47,843 bases of DNA, taken from Erythrobacter sp. Its GTDB lineage: Bacteria > Pseudomonadota > Alphaproteobacteria > Sphingomonadales > Sphingomonadaceae. Below are positions 29,161 to 38,568 of this stretch, in pieces. The stretch spans positions 1 to 47,843 of the forward strand of contig NZ_JAMNXL010000008.1 in the NCBI RefSeq assembly GCF_023653175.1. Direction: 5' to 3'. Under the pieces are notes generated by a model. It was not told the DNA's origin, searched no databases, and was given only the letters and a program-made list of their open reading frames with translations. The translations under genes were made by a program, and so were the position numbers. Each line of letters opens with the position of its first letter. The stretch's first letter is position 1.

Positions 29161-29273
29161 GCGACTGATTCGCAAAGAAAAATCCTCTACCGCCCTTGCG
29201 GACAGGCCCCGGCACCGTCTACAATGACGGTAATGCCGCAACCCGGCTTTGACATTTCGCAAAGGACAAACCC

Positions 29274-29756
29274 ATGAAGGGCGACCAGAAGGTCATCGAT
29301 TTCCTCAACCAGGCGCTCACTAACGAGTTGACCGCGATCAACCAGTACTGGCTGCACTACCGCGTGCTCGACAACTGGGGCCTCAAGAAGCTCGCCGCCT
29401 ATGAGCGCCACGAGAGCATCGAGGAGATGGAGCACGCCGACAAGCTGGCCGAGCGTATCCTGTTCCTCGAGGCGCTGCCCAATTTTCAGGCAATCCACAA
29501 GCTCAAGGTCGGCGAGAATGTCGAGGAAGTGCTCAAGGCCGACCTCGCGCTCGAGCATGAGGCGATCCCGCTGCTGCGCGATGCGATCGAGCATTGCGAA
29601 AGCGTGCGCGACTATGTCAGCCGCGACCTGTTCGCCTACATCCTCAAGAACGAGGAGGAGCATGTCGACTTCCTCGAAACCCAGTTCGAGCTAATCGAGC
29701 GCATGGGGCTGCACAATTATTGCCAGCTCCAGAGCGCGCCCGCCGGCGACAAGTAA
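29274..29756 (+). CDS. bfr: bacterioferritin
   Basis: Heme-containing 24-mer iron-storage protein that oxidises Fe(II) and stores the mineral. The 160-residue length is standard. All six ferroxidase ligands are at the E. coli positions: Glu18, Glu51, His54, Glu94, Glu127 and His130. The heme ligand Met52 is also present, in EEMEHAD. The C-terminus (MGLHNYCQLQ) matches the family. AAAGGAC lies just upstream of the start. With bfd it forms an iron storage and release pair, and a bidirectional terminator follows the stop. Confidence 0.97.
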   Translation: MKGDQKVIDFLNQALTNELTAINQYWLHYRVLDNWGLKKLAAYERHESIEEMEHADKLAERILFLEALPNFQAIHKLKVGENVEEVLKADLALEHEAIPLLRDAIEHCESVRDYVSRDLFAYILKNEEEHVDFLETQFELIERMGLHNYCQLQSAPAGDK

Positions 29757-29778
29757 GGGCCGCCCGCAAGGGGTGCAC

Positions 29779-29818
29779 AAAAAGGGGGCAGGGCCGGATG
29801 CGGCGCCTGCCCCTTTTT
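29779..29818. terminator. bidirectional terminator between bfr and the DUF2721 gene
   Basis: AAAAAGGGGGCAGG and CCTGCCCCTTTTT pair with one bulged G around a 13-base loop. Runs of A and T on the two sides provide a U tract on either strand. It lies between convergent genes that end at 29756 and 29823. Confidence 0.85.
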
Positions 29819-29822
29819 GCGT

Positions 29823-30314
29823 CTACTCCTTGGGCGCAGTCGCGCCGATCGCCGCGAGCCGGGTCTCGAACAGGAAGAAGCCGAGGCCGGTCACCAGCAG
29901 CAGCATCGTCAGCACCCACAGGCCTGCGATCACGGTGCCGATCTGGGCGGTGATATAGGCGGAGATGAACAGCAGCATGATGACCGCGCTGATCATCACC
30001 GCGGATGCGGTCGAGAACATGATAGCGCCCTGCATCAGCCGCCGCCGCCGCATCAGCCAACCGAACTCGCGCACCTGACGCGGGGTGCGGTGTTCCTCCA
30101 TCTTGTCCTCGATGGTCTCGATCCGCTTGGCGATCCAGATCATGCGGCTCATGATGACGTTCATGATTGCGCCGATGCCGGAGAGCAGGAAGGCGGGCGC
30201 AAGGCTCAGCTGCACCACCTGCTGGACGCGCGGGGTGGAGGCGGTGCGCTCAAGGATCTCGAGCGCGAAGGGCGCCTGCGGGGCGGCAGCGGCCAGGGTG
30301 TCGATGAGGGTCAC
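29823..30314 (-). CDS. DUF2721 family membrane protein
   Basis: A 163-residue protein with three hydrophobic helices: LAPAFLLSGIGAIMNVIM, then two in the C-terminal half (SAVMISAVIMLLFISAYI and VIAGLWVLTMLLLVTGLGFF). The conserved basic loop between them (WIAKRIETIEDKM, REFGWLMRRRRLM) is characteristic of DUF2721, which has no established function. GTG 30314 is the start: AAGGAGG stands four bases upstream and the GTGA overlap couples it to the preceding gene. The longer ORF-track start lies inside that gene. Last gene of the DUF3297-der operon. Confidence 0.87.
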   Translation of the reverse strand: MTLIDTLAAAAPQAPFALEILERTASTPRVQQVVQLSLAPAFLLSGIGAIMNVIMSRMIWIAKRIETIEDKMEEHRTPRQVREFGWLMRRRRLMQGAIMFSTASAVMISAVIMLLFISAYITAQIGTVIAGLWVLTMLLLVTGLGFFLFETRLAAIGATAPKE

Positions 30315-30898
30315 GGGGCCTCCTTGAACGCGGTCTTGCCCACCAGCGCGGGCGCGCGGGGGGCATCGATCGGCTCCCACTTAAGCCGCGTGAAGCTGAT
30401 GCGGTAGGCGCGGCCATCGCCGGTGAGGGCATGGACCAGATCATGCTCGGTATCGCCCTCGGGCACGTAGATCTTGGCGAGGGTGCCGGGGGCGAGGCCT
30501 TTGGGCGCGATGCCGGCAGGCACGGCGATGACGCCCACCGCCTCGGGGTTCCTGCCTTCAAGCGCGATCTTCATCGGGTAATGCAGGTAATTGACGAGGT
30601 AGAATGCGGTGTCGCTGTCGATCGGCCGCGTCCACGTGATTTGCTGCGGCCCCTCCGCCGGGGCGGCGAGCTGGACGGTGTCGGGCGCGAGGTCATACAT
30701 CTTCGCAAAATCGGCAAGGATGCGGCGGGTTTCGGCGGCGCTCCAGCCGGTGACGAGGATTCGCCCCGAGGGCAGATCAGGCTCGGGGGCCGCCGCCTTC
30801 TTCCGCAATCCGGAGCCGGGGCCATAGCGAATCTTGAGGATCACCATGCCGAGAACGAAGAGGAAGCAGGCCGCAACGAACAGGTGCTTGCTTTCCAT
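30311..30898 (-). CDS. membrane-anchored protein of unknown function, downstream of der
   Basis: A 195-residue protein that I do not recognise. It has an N-terminal membrane anchor (LFVAACFLFVLGMVIL, about residues 6-21) followed by a soluble domain with mixed alpha/beta character. This contains ILVTGWSAAETRRILADFAKM, a segment mentioning TWTRPIDSDTAFYLVNYLHYP, and YVPEGDTEHDLVHALTGDG. The soluble part probably faces the periplasm. ATG 30898 lies eight bases after the der stop, and the long upstream part of the ORF overlaps der and is discarded. It is coupled to the DUF2721 gene by GTGA. Confidence 0.75.
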   Translation of the reverse strand: MESKHLFVAACFLFVLGMVILKIRYGPGSGLRKKAAAPEPDLPSGRILVTGWSAAETRRILADFAKMYDLAPDTVQLAAPAEGPQQITWTRPIDSDTAFYLVNYLHYPMKIALEGRNPEAVGVIAVPAGIAPKGLAPGTLAKIYVPEGDTEHDLVHALTGDGRAYRISFTRLKWEPIDAPRAPALVGKTAFKEAP

Positions 30899-30906
30899 GG
30901 CCGCGC

Positions 30907-32319
30907 TCAGTCCTTGGCGTAGGGGTTCTTGTTGGCCTTGAGCGTGACGCGCACCGGCACCGCGTCGAAGCCGAGCTTGGCGCGGATGCCGTTCACCAGA
31001 TAGCGCTCGTAGCTCGTCGGCAGCAGCTCGAGGCGCGTGCCGAAGATCACGAAGCGCGGCGGGCGCGTTCCCGCCTGGGTGATGTAGCGCAGCTTGATGC
31101 GCTTGCCGCCCGGTGCAGGCGGCGGGTTGGCTTCCAGCGCGTCGTCGAACCAGCGGTTTAGCGCGGAGGTGGAGACGCGCTTCGACCAGGCATCGCGAAT
31201 CTCGAAGGCCCCGGAGAGCATCTGGTCGAGACCTTTGCCGGTCTTGGCGGAGACCGCGAACAGCGGCAGCCCGCGCACCTGAGCAAGGCCATCGTCCAAG
31301 GCACCCCGAATGCCGTTGAACAGCTTGCTTGCGTCTTCGGCCACGTCCCATTTGTTGATCGCGATCATCAGTGCGCGGCCTTCTTCGAGGACGAGACTGG
31401 CGATCTTGAGGTCCTGGTGTTCAAGGCCCTGGGTCGCATCGAGCAGCAGCACCACGACTTCGGCAAAATCCACCGCCCGGCGCGCGTCGGCAACCGAGAG
31501 CTTCTCGAGCTTCTCGGTGACGTTCTTCTTCTTGCGCATGCCCGCCGTGTCGATCAGGCGGATCTCGCGGGTCTCGCCCGATTTGGGATCGGTCCATTCC
31601 CAGTCGATCGCAATCGAATCGCGGGTGATGCCGGCCTCGGGGCCGGTCAGCAGGCGGTCTTCGCCGAGCAGGCGGTTGATCAGCGTCGACTTGCCCGCAT
31701 TGGGCCGCCCGACGATGGCGAGTTTCAGCGGGCCGGAGGGGCGGTCATCCTCGTCCATCGCGGCATATTCCGCGCGTTCGATGTCGTTCGCCTCTTCCCA
31801 TTCCTCGGCCTTGGCGCCGATGATTGGCCACAGCCCGCCGAACAGGTCGGCAATGCCCTCGCCATGCTCGGCCGACATGGCGAGCGGCTCGCCAAGCCCC
31901 AGCGCATAGGCTTCCATGGCGCCTGCCTCGCCGCCCTTGCCTTCGGCCTTGTTGGCGACCACCACGACGGGGACTTCCTGTTCGCGCAGGTAGCGGGCGA
32001 TTTCCTCGTCCAGCGGCGTGAGGCCCGCGCGCGCGTCGATCACAAACACCGCCGCATCTGCGCCAGCCAAACTGGCCTCGGTCTGCTTGCGCATCCGGCC
32101 GGGGAGGCTGAGTTCGTCCTCGTCCTCCCACCCGGCGGTGTCGACAATGGTGAAATGCAGCCCGGCAATGTTGGCATCGCCCATCCGCCGGTCACGCGTC
32201 ACCCCGGGCTGATCGTCGACCAGCGCGAGCTTCTTGCCCACCAGCCGGTTGAACAGCGTGGACTTGCCGACATTGGGTCGGCCGATGATGACGACTTCGG
32301 GTTTTTTGACGGGGGACAT
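30907..32319 (-). CDS. der: ribosome biogenesis GTPase Der (EngA)
   Basis: Double-GTPase protein that acts late in 50S ribosomal subunit assembly. Two tandem G domains carry GRPNVGKST (residues 13-21) and GRPNAGKST (204-212), each followed by its switch and DTAG motifs (DTAGWED, DTAGMRKK). The first G4 motif is NKAE instead of NKxD; the second is a normal NKWD. The C-terminal KH-like domain contains KLRYITQAGTRPPRFVIFGT. ATG 32319 starts right before the first G domain and gives 470 residues; the TTG at 32331 in the ORF track is less likely. It follows the DUF3297 gene by 64 bases. Confidence 0.96.
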   Translation of the reverse strand: MSPVKKPEVVIIGRPNVGKSTLFNRLVGKKLALVDDQPGVTRDRRMGDANIAGLHFTIVDTAGWEDEDELSLPGRMRKQTEASLAGADAAVFVIDARAGLTPLDEEIARYLREQEVPVVVVANKAEGKGGEAGAMEAYALGLGEPLAMSAEHGEGIADLFGGLWPIIGAKAEEWEEANDIERAEYAAMDEDDRPSGPLKLAIVGRPNAGKSTLINRLLGEDRLLTGPEAGITRDSIAIDWEWTDPKSGETREIRLIDTAGMRKKKNVTEKLEKLSVADARRAVDFAEVVVLLLDATQGLEHQDLKIASLVLEEGRALMIAINKWDVAEDASKLFNGIRGALDDGLAQVRGLPLFAVSAKTGKGLDQMLSGAFEIRDAWSKRVSTSALNRWFDDALEANPPPAPGGKRIKLRYITQAGTRPPRFVIFGTRLELLPTSYERYLVNGIRAKLGFDAVPVRVTLKANKNPYAKD

Positions 32320-32383
32320 AACCCGCGCCAAGTGGGCGCAAATCGTGGTTTTGGCAACCCGCGAGCCGGATCAGCCCTGGGCC

Positions 32384-32695
32384 CTAGTCTTTCCGGGCGA
32401 CTGGCGGGTTCTCGCCGAGGTCTTCGTACCACGCCTCGACCGGGCCGGTCAGCTTGAGCGTGAGCGGCTGGCCCTTGCGGTCGACCGCCTTGCCCGCCTG
32501 CACCCGAACCCAGCCTTCGGAGATCGAATATTCCTCGATATCGGTGCGCACCCGGTCCTTGAACCGAATGCCGACCCCGCGCTGGAGCTTCTCGGCATCG
32601 AAGAACGGGCTGCGCGGATTGACCGACAGGTGATCGGGGGGCACGTCTGCGCCGGAAGTGGCGGCAGGGGTGGTTTCGGGGGTTTCTTCGGTCAT
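32384..32695 (-). CDS. DUF3297 family protein
   Basis: A small cytoplasmic protein of 103 residues with no established function. After a Thr/Pro/Glu-rich start, the conserved core reads DHLSVNPRSPFFDAEKLQRG, then VGIRFKDRVRTDIEEYSISE and GWVRVQAGKAVDRKGQPLTL. This matches DUF3297 as I know it from Proteobacteria. ATG 32695 gives the usual family length, and the longer ORF runs back into the tRNA-Leu region. It probably heads the operon DUF3297-der-membrane protein-DUF2721. Confidence 0.88.
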   Translation of the reverse strand: MTEETPETTPAATSGADVPPDHLSVNPRSPFFDAEKLQRGVGIRFKDRVRTDIEEYSISEGWVRVQAGKAVDRKGQPLTLKLTGPVEAWYEDLGENPPVARKD

Positions 32696-32831
32696 GCGCG
32701 GGCCCTTATCCGCCAATCCGCAAGCCTTCAAGCGTGTTGCGCTTGCCCTTTTGGGCGAGGGGGGATAAGGGCCCACGCTGATACGCGCGGGGTACCTTAG
32801 CCGGTTTCCCCGCGCGGCTTCGTTCGGGCAT

Positions 32832-32916
32832 GCGGGCGTGGCGAAATTGGTAGACGCACCAGATTTAGGTTCTGGCATCGCAAGATGTGGGGGTTCGAGT
32901 CCCTTCGCCCGCACCA
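32832..32916 (+). tRNA. tRNA-Leu (anticodon UAG)
   Basis: An 85-base class II tRNA. The acceptor stem GCGGGCG pairs with CGCCCGC, and the anticodon loop TTTAGGT within CCAGA/TCTGG gives anticodon UAG. The long variable arm CATCGCAAGATG is typical of leucine tRNAs. The T arm GGGGTTCGAGTCCC is normal and CCA is encoded. It reads CUN, mainly CUA, codons. It lies 63 bases before tig and divergent from the DUF3297 gene. Confidence 0.97.
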
Positions 32917-32979
32917 ATTCGCCAACCCGATGGCCCGGCCTTACGGAATTCTAGCATAGAAGGCTCCAGACCAGTTCCC

Positions 32980-34548
32980 ATGCAGACCCAGCAGACCGTC
33001 AACGAAGGGCTCAAGCGCGCCTATCTGATCACCATCACCGCAGGCGAAATCGCCGCGAAGATCGATGCCGAGATCAAGAAGGTCGCTCCGCAGGTGCGCA
33101 TGCCCGGCTTCCGTCCGGGCAAGGTGCCCGCCAACCTCGTCAAGAAGATGCACGGCGAGGCGCTGCATGGCCAGGTGGTGAGCGACACGATCCGCGAATC
33201 GGTCGACATGCTGATCCGCAACGAAGCACTGCGTCCGGCGATGCAGCCCGAAGTCGGCCTCAACGAGGACTATGCGGAAGGCAAGGACGCGGCGATCACC
33301 GTCGCGCTCGAAGTCCTGCCGACCATCGAGGCGCCGAGCATCGCAGGCCTCAAGCTTGAACGTCTCGTCGTGCCGGTGACGGATGAACAGATCGACGAGG
33401 CGCTCGGCAACATCGCCTCGCAGAACAAGAGCTACAAGGACGCCGCCAAGACGAAGAAGGCGGCGGACGGCGACCAGCTGATCATCGACTTCGTCGGCAA
33501 GCTCGACGGCGTCGAGTTCGATGGCGGCAAGGCGGAAGACGCAGCGCTGGTGCTCGGCTCGAACACCTTCATCCCGGGCTTCGAAGACCAGCTGGTCGGC
33601 GTGAAGACCGGCCAGGAAAAGACCATCACCGTCACCTTCCCGGCCGATTATCAGGCCGAGCACCTCGCGGGCAAGGAAGCCACCTTCGACATCACCGTGA
33701 AGGCGGTGAAGGTCGAGAGCGAGACCACGCTGGACGAGGATTTCGCCAAGAGCCTCGGGCTCGACAGCCTCGAGAAGCTGCGCGAGATCATGAAGGCGCA
33801 GCTCGAACAGCAGACCGCTGGCCTCACCCGCACCCAGATGAAGCGCGCGCTGCTCGATCAGCTCGCCGCGGGCCACAGCTTCGAAGTCCCCGGCACGATG
33901 GTCGAGGCGGAATTCCAGCAGATCTGGGCCCAGCTCCAGCAGGAAGCCGCGCGCGAGGAAGACCCTGCCGAGGCGCTCAAGCAGATCGAGGACGAGAAGG
34001 ACGAGTATCGTTCGATCGCCGAACGCCGCGTGCGTCTGGGGCTGCTGCTTTCGGAGATCGGCCAGTCCAATGGCGTGGAAGTGACCAGCCAGGAAATGGG
34101 CATGCTGATCCAGCAGGCCGCGATGCAGTACCGCGCCGAAGACCGCGAGCGCTTCGTGCAGTACATCCAGTCCGAGCCGATGGCCGCCGCCCAGCTGCGC
34201 GCACCGCTCTATGAAGACAAGGTCGTCGACTTCCTGTTCGACAAGGCCGAAGTCACGGAGCGGGAAGTGACCGTCGAGGAGCTTCAGGCCGCGATCGAAG
34301 CCGAAGAGGGTGCGGAAGCGGCCCCGGCGCCGAAGAAGGCTCCCGCCAAGAAGAAGGCCCCGGCAAAGAAGGAAGCGGCTGCCGACGAGGCTCCGGCTAC
34401 CGAGGAAGCGCCGGCTGCGGAAGACAAGCCCGCCAAGAAGGCGCCCGCCAAGAAGCCGGCTGCCAAGAAGGAAGCGGCTCCGGCTGAGGAAGCCGAAGCC
34501 AAGCCCGCCAAGAAGGCTCCGGCCAAGAAGGCGGCTGCCAAGAAGTAA
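32980..34548 (+). CDS. tig: trigger factor with long Lys/Ala/Pro C-terminal tail
   Basis: Ribosome-bound chaperone and peptidyl-prolyl isomerase that receives nascent chains. The N-terminal domain has the ribosome-binding signature (MPGFRPGKVPANLVKK, about residues 43-58). The FKBP-like domain is at about 155-245 (GDQLIIDFVGKLDGVEF, then FIPGFEDQLVGVKTGQE), and the helical chaperone domain runs to about 437. The last 85 residues are repeats such as APAKKKAPAKK and PAKKAPAKKPAAKK with acidic spacers, giving 522 residues against about 430 in E. coli. Such a tail resembles histone H1 or eukaryotic-like Lys-rich tails and may bind RNA or DNA. ATG 32980 is chosen; the upstream ORF extension overlaps tRNA-Leu. 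Confidence 0.96.
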   Translation: MQTQQTVNEGLKRAYLITITAGEIAAKIDAEIKKVAPQVRMPGFRPGKVPANLVKKMHGEALHGQVVSDTIRESVDMLIRNEALRPAMQPEVGLNEDYAEGKDAAITVALEVLPTIEAPSIAGLKLERLVVPVTDEQIDEALGNIASQNKSYKDAAKTKKAADGDQLIIDFVGKLDGVEFDGGKAEDAALVLGSNTFIPGFEDQLVGVKTGQEKTITVTFPADYQAEHLAGKEATFDITVKAVKVESETTLDEDFAKSLGLDSLEKLREIMKAQLEQQTAGLTRTQMKRALLDQLAAGHSFEVPGTMVEAEFQQIWAQLQQEAAREEDPAEALKQIEDEKDEYRSIAERRVRLGLLLSEIGQSNGVEVTSQEMGMLIQQAAMQYRAEDRERFVQYIQSEPMAAAQLRAPLYEDKVVDFLFDKAEVTEREVTVEELQAAIEAEEGAEAAPAPKKAPAKKKAPAKKEAAADEAPATEEAPAAEDKPAKKAPAKKPAAKKEAAPAEEAEAKPAKKAPAKKAAAKK

Positions 34549-34589
34549 GGCTTGCGCCTGCTTCTTGTGACAGGCTTGACCTGTTGATC

Positions 34590-34619
34590 GACCCCCGGCC
34601 GCTGCAACGGCTGGGGGTC
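34590..34619 (+). terminator. probable terminator of tig
   Basis: GACCCCCGGCCG and CGGCTGGGGGTC form a 12-bp stem with one G-U pair around a six-base loop, 41 bases after the tig stop. The following T content is low (ATTCGTTT), so it may be a weak intrinsic terminator. It lies between convergent tig and the amidase gene. Confidence 0.6.
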
Positions 34620-34685
34620 ATTCGTTTGGGGGCTCAGATGCTTCAGTGCCCCTCCCCAGAGGGGAAGGACGAATCCAAGCCCAGC

Positions 34686-36209
34686 TTACTCCCCTGCCGG
34701 TTTCCACCGCTCGAAGGTCGGCGCGGGCAGCTTGGCTGTTCGCGCCTTTTCGTAGGCTGCGCCTGCTTTCAGCACATCATGATCCTGCCACTGCCCGCCC
34801 ATGATGCTGAGGCCGACCGGCAGCCCCTCGACCCCGCCCATCGGCACGGTGATATGCGGATAGCCCGCGATCGCCGCGAGATAGCCCGCGCCGATCCCGC
34901 CCGCGTAGTTGTCGCCGTTGACGAGGTCCGTGCTCCACGCCGGGCCGGTCGTGGGCGCGACGAGGAAGCTCACTTTGTTGTCGGCGAGCAGCTTGTCGAT
35001 CCCCTCGGCGCGGGTCAGGCGGCGCAGGGTGGCGAGGTTTTTCGCATAGGCCTCCGCGTCGGTCGTCGCGAGCGCCTGTTCGAACAGGCCTTGGTCGAAC
35101 CAGCGCATCTCCGCTGCCGCGTTCGCCTTGTTGAAGGCGACGACGTCGGCAAGGCTGCGCGGGCCGCCGGTGCCGGGGCGGGTGCTCAGATACTTGTCCA
35201 TCTCGACCCGCAGCTCGAACAGCAGCACCGGGAGCGCGGCCTGCCACAGATCGCCGGGCGCTTCGTATTCGACATCGACCAGCACCGCACCTGCGCGGGT
35301 CAGGTCGGCGAGCGCGGCGTCGAACAGCGCCTTCACGTCAGCGCGGCTCCCCACCGCGCCGCGCAGCACGCCGACGCGTACCCCCTTCAAGGAAGCGGTG
35401 TCGAGCCCGGCGGTGTAGTCGGCAACGCGCCTTGCCTCCAGCGTCACCGGATCGGCTGCGTCCGGCCCGGCGATGGCGGTGAGCAGCAGGGCTGCGTCCG
35501 CAACGGTCTTGGTCATTGGTCCGGCGGTGTCCTGTGTACTCGAGATCGGCACCACGTGGGTGCGGCTGACGATCCCGACGCTCGGCTTGAAGCCGACCAG
35601 GCCGTTGATACTTGCGGGGCAGGTGATCGAGCCATTGGTCTCAGTCCCGATCGCGCCCCAGGAGAAGCCCGCGGCAATCGCTGCCCCGCTGCCGCTGGAA
35701 GAGCCGCAGGTGTTGCGGTCGATGGCATAGGGGTTGCGCGTCAGGCCCCCGACCGCGCTCCACCCGCTGGTCGAATTGTTCGAGCGGATATTGGCCCATT
35801 CGCTGAGGTTGGTCTTGCCCAGCACCACACCGCCGCCCGCGCGCAAAGCCGCGATCATCGGCGCGTCGCGGCCTGTGGCGTTGTCGGCAAGCGCGAGGCT
35901 GCCCGCCGTGGTTGGCCACTCGGCGGTCTCGACATTGTCCTTCACCAGCACGGTGCGCCCGCCAAGCGGCTTCTCGGTCTGGGTGACCGCCACCGCGGCC
36001 GCATCGGGATTAAAGGTGATGACCGCATTGAGCATCGGCCCGGCATCGTCGAGCGTCCTGATCCGCTCGATCTGCGCAGCGGTCTCGGCGATCGCGGCGG
36101 ACGGGGCCTCTTTCAGCGCGATCGTGTCATCGGCCTGCGCCAGCGCGGGCACGGCAGTGGTGGCGAGCAGGAGGGCGAGCGCCGGGCGGGCGAGGTTCTT
36201 GCGGTTCAT
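34686..36209 (-). CDS. exported amidase signature family hydrolase
   Basis: A 507-residue Ser-Ser-Lys amidase with a signal peptide (cleavage near PALA-QA at about residue 25), so it should act in the periplasm. The catalytic Lys is in TVLVKDNVETA. The Gly/Ser-rich loop CGSSSGSGAAIAAG carries the cis-Ser, and the nucleophile region follows as GTETNGSITCPAS. These enzymes hydrolyse amide bonds of many small substrates, and the sequence does not define which. The ORF-track start is nine residues too far upstream; ATG 36209 has GGGGG just before it. It is convergent with tig and divergent from clpP. Confidence 0.92.
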   Translation of the reverse strand: MNRKNLARPALALLLATTAVPALAQADDTIALKEAPSAAIAETAAQIERIRTLDDAGPMLNAVITFNPDAAAVAVTQTEKPLGGRTVLVKDNVETAEWPTTAGSLALADNATGRDAPMIAALRAGGGVVLGKTNLSEWANIRSNNSTSGWSAVGGLTRNPYAIDRNTCGSSSGSGAAIAAGFSWGAIGTETNGSITCPASINGLVGFKPSVGIVSRTHVVPISSTQDTAGPMTKTVADAALLLTAIAGPDAADPVTLEARRVADYTAGLDTASLKGVRVGVLRGAVGSRADVKALFDAALADLTRAGAVLVDVEYEAPGDLWQAALPVLLFELRVEMDKYLSTRPGTGGPRSLADVVAFNKANAAAEMRWFDQGLFEQALATTDAEAYAKNLATLRRLTRAEGIDKLLADNKVSFLVAPTTGPAWSTDLVNGDNYAGGIGAGYLAAIAGYPHITVPMGGVEGLPVGLSIMGGQWQDHDVLKAGAAYEKARTAKLPAPTFERWKPAGE

Positions 36210-36307
36210 ACCCCCGGTTTGCCACGTACGCGGCAAGGCTCAAGGGCAAAATGCTCCCGCCGCCCGCACGCCATCTTCCGGCAATTCACATCAACAAGGT
36301 AAACGCT

Positions 36308-36337
36308 CTTGAAATTGCCCCTGACACTCCGACATAG
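36308..36337 (+). promoter_or_regulatory. clpP: candidate sigma-32 (RpoH) promoter of clpP
   Basis: CTTGAAA (36308-36314) is an exact match to the -35 consensus of heat-shock sigma factors. Fifteen bases later CGACATAG partly matches the CCCCATNT -10. It ends 33 bases before the clpP start. clpP is a known RpoH target in many Proteobacteria, and rpoH itself lies in this window. Confidence 0.5.
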
Positions 36338-36370
36338 CCAGTTCGACAGCAGCAAGGGCAAAGGCACCAC

Positions 36371-37075
36371 ATGATCGATCTGTTCGGCAACATCGGCGAG
36401 ACTTACGGCACCCAGGGTCAATTCACCCGCGATCCGGTGACGGGCGCGCTGGTGCCCGTGGTGGTCGAGCAGACCAGCCGCGGCGAACGCAGCTTCGACA
36501 TCTTCAGCCGGCTGCTGCGCGAACGCATCGTCTTCGTCACCGGCCAGGTCGAGGACGGCATGGCCTCGCTGATCACTGCCCAGTTGCTGTTCCTCGAATC
36601 CGAGAACCCCTCCAAGCCGATCAGCATGTACATCAACTCGCCCGGCGGGGTGGTGACGGCCGGTCTCGCGATCTTCGACACCATGCAATACATCAAGCCG
36701 CGCGTGTCGACCGTGTGCATGGGGCAGGCCGCATCGATGGGCAGCTTCCTGCTCGCCGCGGGTGAGCCGGGCATGCGCATCGCGCTCCCCAATGCGCGGA
36801 TCATGATCCACCAGCCTTCGGGCGGGGCGCGCGGGATGGCGTCGGACATCGAGATCCAGGCGCGCGAGATCCTGCGCATCCGCAGCCGGATGAACGATCT
36901 TTACGTCAAGTTCACCGGCCGCAGCCTCGAGGAAATCGAGAAGGCGATGGACCGCGACACCTTCCTTGAGGCCGAGGAAGCGCGCGCCTTCGGGCTTGTC
37001 GACAAGGTGTTCGAAACCCGGCCCGACAATGATGAAACCGGCCTTGAGGACGGTTCGGGCGGCGCGCCTGAATAA
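36371..37075 (+). CDS. clpP: ATP-dependent Clp protease proteolytic subunit
   Basis: Serine protease that forms a double heptameric barrel and degrades proteins fed by ClpX or ClpA. The catalytic triad is complete: Ser122 in GQAASMGS, His147 in MIHQP and Asp196 in DRDTF. The core pattern [19 protein letters not shown] is typical. The 234-residue length includes a longer N-terminal segment, part of which may be a processed propeptide, and an acidic C-terminal tail. AAGGGCAAAGGC precedes the start. clpX follows after 197 bases, so the two may share transcripts as well as having a clpX promoter. Confidence 0.97.
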   Translation: MIDLFGNIGETYGTQGQFTRDPVTGALVPVVVEQTSRGERSFDIFSRLLRERIVFVTGQVEDGMASLITAQLLFLESENPSKPISMYINSPGGVVTAGLAIFDTMQYIKPRVSTVCMGQAASMGSFLLAAGEPGMRIALPNARIMIHQPSGGARGMASDIEIQAREILRIRSRMNDLYVKFTGRSLEEIEKAMDRDTFLEAEEARAFGLVDKVFETRPDNDETGLEDGSGGAPE

Positions 37076-37189
37076 GGCTTTCGCCCCGATCTGGCCCCGC
37101 ACGGGACAGCATGCTGCAAAGCGTGCCTTTTCCACGCTCTGGCGAGGGCAGGCATTATGGTAACATCACGAAATCGCGCACCATGTGTT

Positions 37190-37260
37190 GATTCATGGGG
37201 GCCACGCGATACACTTGACGAATCCGCCCGGGGTGTTCCGGCAAGGTCTTACGCGGATTC
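37190..37260. promoter_or_regulatory. clpX: cluster of three GANTC methylation sites upstream of clpX
   Basis: GATTC (37190-37194), GAATC (37220-37224) and GATTC (37256-37260) occur within 71 bases directly before clpX. GANTC is the target of the cell-cycle methyltransferase CcrM in alphaproteobacteria, and methylated sites recruit GcrA. In DNA this GC-rich about 0.2 sites would be expected by chance. A TTGACG at 37215-37220 could be a -35 element. Confidence 0.4.
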
Positions 37261-37272
37261 GAGGACACAGGA

Positions 37273-38541
<1,269 letters not shown>

Positions 38542-38568
38542 GTTGCCGCCCTCCTGATTTTCTGACAT

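Noticed and set aside
31950-31961. NKAE in the first G4 motif of Der as a sign of altered nucleotide specificity
   Set aside because: Variation at this position of the first G domain is, to my knowledge, frequent in alphaproteobacterial Der proteins, so it is not treated as novel.
37108-37142. Small AGCGTG/CACGCT hairpin after clpP as a terminator
   Set aside because: The stem is only six base pairs and no T run follows.
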